Shown here in pieces: positions 55,130-64,000 of a stretch of DNA of 64,000 nucleotides. The position numbers and the translations under genes are program-made. The notes under the pieces are model-generated. The model was not told the DNA's origin. It saw only the letters and a list, made by a program, of their open reading frames with translations, and made no database searches. Source of the stretch: Phyto melanocephala (taxonomy: Eukaryota > Arthropoda > Insecta > Diptera > Rhinophoridae); NCBI GenBank assembly GCA_941918925.1, contig OW799234.1, positions 124,271,395-124,335,394 on the forward strand, in the 5' to 3' direction. How positions within the stretch are numbered: the stretch's first letter is position 1; each line of letters begins with the position of its first letter.

Positions 55130-56430
55130 TTAGGTAAGGTTAGGTTAGATCCGGCAGCCGCCCGAAGGCATAGCTCACTTGGGTCCTCCGAGGGTCCCGT
55201 TGTGATACCGTAGGCACCATCGCCCGTTTGTCTATGTCCTCTGGCCGTCGTTCCTCAGCCATCCTGTCCTGTTTACGAAGGTATGGATCTTTCCCAGTTC
55301 AACTGCGGAAAGACAAGTATTACTTACAAGTATTCGTTGACCCAGAATCTGGCGTCTCAGGTCCCCGAATGCAGGACAATTGCAGAGAAGATGTTCAGTC
55401 GTCTCCTCCTCTTCCTCGTTATCGCAACTTCTGCAGAAGTCGTTGTAAGGGATATTTAGCCTTTTCGCATGTGTACCTATAGGTCAGTGTCCGGTAATGA
55501 CCGCTATGAGGTTCCTAAAGTGGATTCGGGGCATATTCACTGCATATTGCGCCCTATGCACATCCATGTCAGGCCAGATCTTTCTGGTTTCCAAACAAGT
55601 GGGTTCTCTCACCCATCTTTCCTGCTTACCTTAGCATAACTGGATTCAACCGAATCTAAGGTGGTACCGGCTTTTGCAAGTGCATCAGCTCTATTATTAT
55701 CATCAATATCCCCATGTCCTGGAACCCACACAAGGATAACCATCGAATGTCTCGCTATCTCTTCAAGAGACACCCGGCATTCCTGGGCAATTTTCGAATT
55801 GTTGTACACACTCTCAAGGGACCTAATAGCCGCCTTGCTGTCAGTAAATATATAAATATCCCTGCCAGATATTTCATTATACTGAATCTGTTCCGCGGCT
55901 GTCCTAATAGCCATTAGTTCGGCCTGTATCGCGCTACAGTAATCCGGTAGCCTAAGGGACAATTCCTTGTACCTTGTAATCAATAGGAGAAGCAATATTG
56001 ATCATACCCAAAATTCTTGCATGTCCATAATTCACATACTTCCATGCCCTTGTGGCATTCAGCCTCAGCGCGGTGTCCGCAGCTATCTGCCTAGCCATGA
56101 TGTCTGGTGGTAACCAGTTTAAAATAGTGAACAGTGCCTTAGATGGTGTGGTCCTAAGAGCACCTGTTATCATAATCGCAGCCATTCTCATAATACGTCC
56201 GAAGCTGTCCTGGTGGATTCTCTTCTCCAGCGCCACGCACCAAACTGCCGCTCCGTAATAAAGAATTGGTCTGACGACAGAATCGTATAGCCAGTATAAG
56301 TTCCTGGGGTTAATACCCCAATTAAGGCCAATTGCCATCTTGCAGCAGTATAATACATTGCCGCCTTAGTGGTCCTGGATTTTGTGTTCAGGTTCCAGTT
56401 TAGTTTACTGTCCAATAAAAAGATTATGAA
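55130..56430 (-). pseudogene. RNase H-bearing LINE ORF2, 3' part, frameshifted
   Basis: Minus-strand order: LKLGVMLDSKLNW-like thumb text (MDSKLNWNLNTKSRT, about 56415), NPRNLYWLYDSVVRPILYYG and AAVWCVALEK (56300), TGALRTTPSKALFTILNWLP, then RNase H with IYIFTDSKAAIRSLES (about 55850) and SMVILVWVPGHGDIDDNNRA (55750). Finally, near 55400-55450, CRSCDNEEEEETTEHLLCNC, the terminal finger. At least two frameshifts separate these parts. The 3' end is near 55130 (AGGTTAGGTTAGATCC on the plus strand). It is the most complete RNase H-type LINE here, but dead. Confidence 0.8.
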
Positions 56431-56489
56431 GACTCAGATTTCGATGGAGCACATGATTCGAATAAAATTAATCGCTCATAGCGGTAGAT

Positions 56490-56960
56490 TATTACACGCA
56501 TTGTGATATCAGTATCTTTACTTATGGGTCTTTTATGGACGGGTTTTGGTATATACTTTCTTTAATTGAACGTATCCTGCACCTTGACTCTGGCTAAGAT
56601 CCTTGGTTTGCTCGAATGCAAGTTTTTGGAATGCACCTGATAACCTGCCGGATATAAAACGTGAGCAGCGGATGAATGTAAACTCTTGTTTAGTGCTAAA
56701 GAGTATTCTAAAGATCAATAGGTGTTATTATTCAAAAGAAGTGACGCTGATGTCGGTTAAGGCAAACGAACTCGCGTAGAGGGAATCTGCACCGTTATTC
56801 TATGGGACAGAACGAAGAATTGTGCTGAGTGATGGAATGTTGCGGGCAAAGGGGTTTCATGGGTAAATTGTATATACCTGCAAAGGTAGATAGCGGGAAC
56901 AACTTGAAGGGGTGCTCGAGGAGCTACAAGGCAGGAGTACGGCAAAGGTATTTTGATTTA
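56490..56960 (+). pseudogene. RNase H-bearing LINE fragment, decayed
   Basis: SIFTYGSFMDGFG (about 56512) is the RNase H YTDGS motif with the aspartate changed. 56640-56770 is clearly alignable with 19510-19640 (for example ATAAAACGT-AGCAGCGGAT and AGTATTCTAAAGATCAATAG). The same LINE family as the 19438 insertion, but with many stops. Confidence 0.65.
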
Positions 56961-58695
56961 TTTGGAGTACAATAATCTGAATAAGTTTTTTGGTTGGACA
57001 TGGACACTTCATCTAAAGAGGATATAAGTGTATTATAATTCTAAGGAAATATTTTATGAGAAAGTGCGGTCGTCATATGATAGTTGAACGATACCTTAGT
57101 TGAACTTATAATGATTATTTGCATTTTTTCGTCATTACGGGTAAGTCTCAGACTTTAGGCGTACAAAACTATGTTATTTGTGAAGGTTTGCGTTTACTTC
57201 GTATACCTTTTAGACTAGAGTTTTCTATTCTCTTTTCAAATGGATTTTTTCCAAAATTTTTTTTTTGTAAGGCACTGGAGGTTCTCTGGAACTATTTATA
57301 ACAGACCAATTTAATGAAAGTTTTCTTTTTAAGACTATTTGCAATAAATTACCTAAACACATACGCATTTATGTATTTATATTATAATTAAGAAGAAAAA
57401 AATTATATTCACAAAACTCCATGAATTAACATAAATTAAAATATTCCAAAATACAATTGGAAACGGTGTGGTAAGTTTCTCATGCCATTTAATACATGTG
57501 TGTAAGTATGTACATTTGTTGTTGTTGGTTTATTTACTTTTTTTTAACTCTGCTGACTTTAAAGCCAATTCGCAACGTAAAAAATATCGAGATACATGTC
57601 GTGGGAGTCATTCCTTATAAATTGACATTGTTGTCAGTCAGTCGGTTGATGCAAACGAACATTTGAGTACTCGCACATCCGTACATAGATATGTACATAT
57701 AAGTGTATATAAATGTTATAACATAAGTAGTTGTTAACATGGTTTATATGTATTTTTGTGGTTGTTGTAATGTATGAAAACATTGTTGTAACCCCAATAC
57801 CAATAATACTGGTGTTTAACTAACCCAATGCAAAAAATATATGAAAATAAACTCTCCTCAAAAAGCAATTCTTCAATCGCTTACTTAGTGCTTACCTGCT
57901 TTTAAAAGCGCTCTTAGAAGGTGTAATTTTTTAAAGGTATGACACACTTTGTAGGTCTGTCTCTCTTAAGCAATTAGAAAGCGATATTTCCATCTATGCC
58001 AGGAGTAGCTTTATCGTGCCTTTCCCTTACGCCCTGCTAAAAAAGGGCAATATGTAATATACAAATTTAAGACTACTATATCGGATGATTCATTTTGAAA
58101 TAATTTTTACTAAATATAAAGAATTACACAAAAAACACCCCTTTACATTTATTTCAATTATATTTGATCACATTATGAATTTTGAAGCTTTAATTGTGTG
58201 TTAGCTTTAAATGGCTCAATGTTAGAGTTATTATACATATAGACTTTGAACTGCAGTCTCAAAAGAATAAGTATTAAAATGTGATACCATAAATAAATTG
58301 GAACCATTGTTCTTTGAAGTATCTCAGTTATGTATTCTAAAAAAAAATAAAAATCTATTCTTGTGTCGGAATCCAACAATTTTTTTGGTTTGTGAGAATT
58401 TACAAATACTCGTGTTTGATATCTTATTATGAGGAATGCATTGACGTCCCCAACCGTCTTGACAAGCATAACAGGCTTTCACTGCTTTGGATTCAGGGTA
58501 ATGATGGACACAAACGTTCTAACTACTTCACAAATTGTTTCTATTTGATTAAACCTTATCCTTTTTAGGGTGTACTTTCAGGATATATTCGGGGCGAATT
58601 TTATGCCCTTCCGGAAGTAAATTTTACCTAGGAATGACTCTAACACAACGTCCGGGTAAAAGGTTTTGTGCCTGTCTAAAGCCTAATCAAAGAAA
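56961..58695. other. Spacer with GTAT and TTG runs
   Basis: A TATAAAT at 57615 followed by TCAGTCAGTC at 57634 resembles a core promoter, but the spacing is short and no gene follows. Nothing else supported. Confidence 0.35.
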
Positions 58696-58835
58696 TTGCT
58701 TTCCCTGGATATCAAAGACGTAAGAATATTGCCTGGTTTTCTAAATGAACACTGTAAAGTCAGATACCAATTGAGTGAAATCGGTAGGTCGTATGTAGTG
58801 ACCTAAATGTTTTGCGACACGTAGGATAAAATTAT
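58696..58835 (+). pseudogene. LINE C-terminal fragment, copy a
   Basis: LDIKDVRILPGFLNEHCKVR then YQLSEIGRS matches the fragment at 59655 (LDRKDLRILVSGFLTEHCNL). The segment corresponds to the VITGH region of RNase H-bearing LINEs, here in the form GFLTEHC. Confidence 0.55.
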
Positions 58836-59389
58836 AAAGCCAATTCTTTGCTGCTAACCGGAACTGTGCTCTAACAGAATAAGTTTTCTAGTGAATGGAT
58901 TAACTATGTCAGTGGGCATTTGGTATTCATTGCCTTGATCGACAAGGACAAACAATGACCTTCTTCTTTTAATTTTTTTTTTTAATTTTATTATTAAACG
59001 CCTCTCTGACTATTCATTCGGTACATAATTGCGACCGAAATCTTGATTATTAGCAAGCTACTTTGGAAAAGCTTTCAGCAATGTGTCCTTACGATTGGGA
59101 TAACTATTTTATTTATTACATTGACAGCTTTTTACAGCCTAAGTTTTAGTTAACAACAACAACTTTTGCAATATCGAGTCGTAAAACTAATTAAGAAAAA
59201 AGAAATCAGCTAATTTTTTAGCTCCAACTTTTAGTAATTTTTCTTTGAGTCCGACTTTTTTATCGATTGGATAAATTGTTAAATAATACAGCTTTTTGAA
59301 AAATAAACAATAAAAAATTAACGTGGAATTAAATTTAGGCTAAAGTTTATGTTATTTATTAATTCAATAGTAATACAATTCCTAAGGAT
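58836..59389. other. Spacer between two related LINE tails
   Basis: No feature supported. Confidence 0.35.
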
Positions 59390-59990
59390 CTAAGAGAAGA
59401 AATGTGAGGATAGCCCGCATTTATATTCTCTTGGATAGCCGAGCGGCTATAAAATCCCTTATGGCTTATAATATCAACTAGGCTTGTCATACTGCTTTGG
59501 ATTCCGTGTCACGAGGAGCCTGTGTGGCGAGTCATCTAATAATTGGCCCTGAGCCTTTTTGTAATATCAAGGATGTACTATCCGCCCTCCACGACACTGA
59601 GTTTGCTTCATACTGTCTTGCTATCAACAGCCAACTCTAAACGACTTATCTCTTTGGACAGAAAGGACCTAAGAATATTAGTATCAGGTTTTCTGACTGA
59701 ACACTGTAATCTCAGATACTACTTAAGTAAAACTGTCGAAATTAGTGACGTGCTGGTTTTGCGATATAGATGATGAGACCGCGAACCACGTCCCCTGAAA
59801 TTGCCTAGCACTCTGCACAAGATTACTTTTTAGAGTAGTTAGTGTTATTTCGAAAATGGTTATTTTGAATTCTTAGCCTAGTAGGATATTCATAAAATCC
59901 TTGACTTATGGACAATCTAATGACTGCGCAAAATAGCTATCTTTGGTAGCGGTGCATATGTGCCAATTTATTACTACTACTACTAACGTA
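59390..59990 (+). pseudogene. LINE C-terminal fragment, copy b, with TAC tail
   Basis: ARIYILLDSRAAIKSLMAYN (RNase H; usual TDS changed to LDS) at about 59405, then NSKRLISLDRKDLRILVSGF and LTEHCNLRYYLSKT at 59630-59740, then DDETANHV (finger remnant). It ends in ACTACTACTACTA at 59972-59986, a microsatellite tail in place of poly(A). There are stops between segments. Confidence 0.65.
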
Positions 59991-60031
59991 GGTGTACTGC
60001 TTTTACGAATTTCAAATCTATTTATCCTAAT

Positions 60032-60113
60032 TTCTGGTAATGCTACGACCTTAACGTATAATAACACTCTATAAAATCTGGTAATGCTACAACCTTAACG
60101 TATAATAATGCTC
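60032..60113 (+). repeat. Two-unit tandem repeat, about 43 bp
   Basis: TCTGGTAATGCTAC-ACCTTA then ACGTATAATAA--CTCT occurs twice in a row with few differences. Function unknown. Confidence 0.8.
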
Positions 60114-63100
60114 TTTATTTATGAAGCTGCACCGGAGATTTCTACGTGGCATAATAATTATTCAGTATAATTCACTGGGATATTCAAAAAATCGACATGA
60201 GTAGAATACATACATGTCTGACATAAAAAACTTATTTTATAGTAAAACAGTATTCATGAGTTTGATCACATTTTTATAAGGAATACATATCTGTGGAAAT
60301 TTAACAAAACAACTAAAGTCGAGATAATAAATTTTTTAACTTTTCTAATCATAAAATTAAAATCTTCAAGACACTTTGTTTATACTAATCAGCGTGTTTT
60401 TAAGTTTAAATCTTAAGAGATATCACGTTAAAGAAAAATCAACAACTTATATATAATTTTTTCTAACTCCTGTTTATTTTCAAACTTTTCAAAAAAAATT
60501 TTAGTACTAATTTAATTGAAAATCGTTTGTCAACAGGCCACAGATTTTGATTGATTTACACTAATTCGTGTATTGCTACGAATTATATTGTGGAATAAGA
60601 GATATCACATAAAAAATAAACAACCTAAATTTGTTTACTCTCCTGAAATACTGGAAAAATAATAATAAGTTGTTCTGCCCAAAGTCCACAATTATATTGA
60701 GCCTTTAACTTTAAGTTATCATAAGCGACAAATGCAAATTTTACAAATATTTTTGAATTTATGTTTTTTTTTATGATAAGACATATTTTTCCGAGTGTAT
60801 AGTTTTTAATAATTCCAACCGAAAATTTTACATGGAACATAATTTCGCTTATCACATGTTGCGCATTCTTTGGGTACAATGTTCGACTTAAAAAAAAATT
60901 TTTTTTGTCGTCAGTAGTAGTTTGCATATGACCTTACGTAACCATTTGGGAAACACTCTTAAGATCTCGCTTATCAATTGGTTCTTTAGCTGTTAGTGAA
61001 TCGGTTGCTCAATAAGATGTCATGTCATATACATCCCCTTCAGTTGACACTTTAAATTTTTGGTTACCATAGCTCCGTCACCGTTTATCGTTTATCTTTC
61101 TCGTTCCCTGGGGCCTCATTTTAGAAGATTCGACCGATCCGTTAGACGCACCAAACATTGGTTTTTTGTGAATAGTCCTGTGTCTGAATTCTGTTTATTG
61201 TCTTGCCTGCCAACTGAGCCTAATTACTGTACTGAACATTGCTTATAATGTGATGTTTTAAATAATCTTCATAATTTGTATTGTGTTTAGTCTCTTAATG
61301 ATAAATTGGCCATATCTGACAACCACATGACAGAATAATACCTGTCGAAAAATGAGATGATAAACTGCCTTTAGGGATATCTATGTCATTGCTTATGACT
61401 TACGCGAAAATCTTATTCCCTACATCTTAAAAGCTTTTAACAATTTTAATAGTCTTACAACTTTTTAGTATCAGTCGGTCAATAAAATTTTAATTTCAAC
61501 AATAAAAAAAACTTGATCAAATGTCTTTTACGATAATTAGGCGCTAAGCGTACAATATGTATACAATACATGCAAACTTGTTTGTATGTGCGTAAATATG
61601 TGTTCGTATGTAAAGAGTAAAATATCATCGCGTAAATCAGTAAATGCTTTTCATATGGTGTTTGTGGTTTATATTCTGTTTTATAGCTTTTCCCCACCAT
61701 TTTATATTATTTTTTTTACTTGCACTCTGGGGTCCAGTGAAAGAGGGACGACGCTTTAAGAATATCAAATAAGATTTTCATGTTTAGCATGTACGAGAAG
61801 AACTCGTATTTGCCGCAATGAATACGTATGTAAGTATTTGTGTGTGTGTGTGTTTATATGTTTTCATGTATGTTAGTTATCATTGATTGCATCATGTTTA
61901 TGAAATGGTTGGAATCTTCTTGTTGTACGTGCCATGCCACTTGATGCCAACCAGTAAACATAACAGTCGAACAACGAACTAACATTAGCAACCAAATAAA
62001 TAGAAGGAAAATTACATACTCGTAAATACACACATTCACACACACTCGTACACATACACATGAATATTATCAACCCAACAATCATCCGTTTATTTTGGGA
62101 GATACAATAGTTAGAGGAAAAGCGAAAGAAGGAAGCGTTCTAGGAGGTTATGTGTAGGTGGACACAATTGACACATTGTATGTTTGGGGTCTGATTGTAG
62201 CAGAATATTTGTGTATGTGTTTATGTAGTGTACTGTGCTATGATGTGTTGTGCTATCACTGTGTTGCTGTGAAGTGCCATGAAACGAAGGAGTGTAATAA
62301 TGGAAACTATTGTTTTCTTTTACCTGATGGTTTCAAACACAGATTATTGCACGTAGATAGTCATAGTCAAAACGAGATACGCTTGTCTTATTGGATGTTT
62401 ACGTTTCGTTTTATTCTTTTTTTTTCAGGTTTTCTTTTATTTTTTATTTAGATGTGCCATCAGTTTAAAATGTTTTGCCATGTACGAGCAAAATATCAGT
62501 TTTGCTGATGACTCTTAAATATAAAAAAAGAAAATTAAACTTGAAATAGAAATGAAAGAACCCGTATTTTTTTTGTAGTAAAGTTTCTAGAAAATAAAAC
62601 ATATATTTAGGATGATATTTGTTTGCTGTGTTGTCTTAAAGCCACATTTATTTTGCTTTAAACATTTTTGTTAAATTCATTTGACAGATTTCTCAAACAA
62701 ATACATTGACAGAATTTTAGATATGGCCTTGTAAGGTCAGCTAATATTAATAAAAGAGTAAGAGGCTCTAGAAATGGCTAACATAAAAATGGTTTATGTA
62801 TAAAGTAAAGTGACCTTTATACTAAAAACAAACAAGACCATTTTAAATAGTGTTAAGTATTTTGTTTACAGACTTTTGTATAAAAATTTCAGATGTAAAA
62901 AAATATTTTAAGTTTATTTGAAAATACAAAAATGTTGCCACAAACATAATTTTAATAAATATTTTTTTTTTATTTTGGCCATCTTTCAAGAAAAATTTGA
63001 AAAAAAATTTATTAAAAATTTAATGAAATAAAAACAAAATATTGTCGAAATTTTAAAAAATAAGGTTTAATCAAAGTTTATTATATGGAAAATTTATTAA

Positions 63101-63286
63101 AATTGTTTATACAATTTTTCAGAAAAATTACAAAATTTTCTTTTGATAAATGTTTTTAAAAAAAATTTCCCATAAATTAAAAAATTATTGCAATTAAAAA
63201 ATTTAAACGTAAATTTCCTATCTGTGGGTTTTGATAATCAAAAATTGTATTAAAATATTTTAATTAAAAAATTTAAATTTAAATTA
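60114..63286. other. A+T-rich, gene-poor stretch
   Basis: A diverged pair of segments (around 60385-60450 and 60560-60620) shares CACTAAT--GTGT and AAGAGATATCAC. TG/CA runs lie at 61838-61856 and 62038-62060. A 62-codon frame at 61060-61248 has a mixed composition but no known family. No gene supported. Confidence 0.4.
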
Positions 63287-64000
63287 AACAAGTAAGAGTG
63301 CTATATTCGGCCGTGCCGAATCTTATATACCCTTCACAACGTGTAGTCATGCAATAACAGTAGTTTGTATCACCATTCATATCATATGAAATACGTACAT
63401 ACATATATATAAAAACATCCCATTGTAAAATTAAAAATTTACGTATGTATGTTAAAAAAAATAAAAAAAAATTAAAAAAAAAATTAAAAAAAAAATTTAA
63501 AAAAAATAATTAAAATATAAATAATAAATATAAAACAAAAAAAAATTAAAAAAAAAATATAAAAAAAAATTAAAAAAAAAAATAATAATATAAATAATAT
63601 ATTAAATAAAAAATAAATATAAAAAAATAAAAAAAAAATTTTTTTTGGCTCAGCTGGGATTCGATGCCACGTCTACTCTAGCCAGTATACACATTTGTAT
63701 GTATGTATGTTGTTGTTGTAATATTGTTTTTGTAAAAAAAAATCGAGGTGGTCGTGGGTTTCTGCTCATATCTCAGTTGTTTATATACCGATGTTTCTGA
63801 TTTTCAATACCGATCTACTCCCGAATATTTCTGATATTTTAATACCTCACCCGGGTTCAGGCGATGTCGGGGGCCTCAAAAAGTTGATTTCAACATACAC
63901 ACGGACAGACGGACAGACTGACAGAGCTTAATCGACTCCCCTATTCATAAGCTTTCAGAAAATATATACCTTATGGGGTCGGAAATGAAAATTGTAGAAA
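63287..64000 (+). repeat. INE-1/DINE-like repeat, copy C4, cut by window end
   Basis: It starts AACAAGTAAGAGTGCTATAT followed by TCGGCCGTGCCGAATC. The A/T-only tract is at about 63450-63645, then TTTTGGCTCAGCTGGGATTC. It ends inside the TTATGGGGTCGGAAATGAAA block. It is nearly collinear with C3. Confidence 0.75.

Noticed and set aside
57615..57645. TATAAAT followed by TCAGTCAGTC, like a core promoter
   Set aside because: Spacing between the TATA-like box and the initiator-like motif is too short and no ORF or exon follows. AGTCAGTCAGTC also occurs by chance near 35695.
61060..61248. 62-codon ORF of mixed composition
   Set aside because: No recognisable family or context; possibly a LINE piece but no motif could be named.
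1..64000. CRISPR arrays, bacterial operons, rRNA or standard tRNA genes
   Set aside because: None seen. Base composition, microsatellites and transposon types indicate a fly nuclear genome, and the only tRNA-like B boxes belong to the SINE copies.

Overview
The window reads as repeat-dense, A+T-rich intergenic or intronic DNA from a higher fly (Diptera, probably a calyptrate such as a blow fly or house fly relative; the species cannot be fixed from sequence alone). The signs are Jockey-type and RNase H-bearing non-LTR retrotransposons, mariner/Tc1-like, pogo-like, hAT and Foldback/MULE DNA transposons, INE-1/DINE-like repeats, Helitron-like elements with CTAG ends, a tRNA-derived SINE with a CTAC tail, TATG/GTAT microsatellites, and a virtual absence of long host ORFs.

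Layout. 0-8.4 kb: a minus-strand SINE, a Helitron 3' fragment with ~120-bp tandem units, a nearly intact minus-strand Jockey-clade LINE (ORF1 and ORF2 with one late frameshift), an internally deleted mariner-like transposase that keeps one open frame, a palindromic MITE, a LINE tail and a worn SINE. 8.4-15.5 kb: a DINE-like repeat, a MITE, a 1.65-kb mariner-like element carrying another DINE-like copy, and a LINE fragment. 15.5-17.3 kb: a 1,389-bp Foldback/MULE element with a perfect 9-bp target duplication that splits an otherwise continuous 118-codon ORF preceded by a TATA box. 18.8-21.8 kb: a TIR element containing a truncated LINE with a perfect 10-bp duplication, then two DINE-like copies. 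22.6-35.5 kb: mariner-like remains (one nested in another at a TA), a Helitron-like end and two SINEs with target duplications. 36-39 kb: low-repeat DNA with two weak candidate host exons. 39-48 kb: mariner-like element, exact-palindrome MITE, DINE-like copy, Helitrons, the second TIR-element copy (it supplies the empty site) and a pogo remnant. 49.6-52.6 kb: a hAT element with an 8-bp duplication and three younger insertions, abutting a candidate host exon. 52.6-64 kb: DINE-like copies and several broken RNase H-bearing LINE fragments.

Little here works together as a pathway. What the sequence records is a succession of insertions whose order can be read from nesting and target duplications. 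The only near-functional coding unit is the Jockey-like LINE. The most noteworthy locus is the small ORF interrupted by the Foldback/MULE element.
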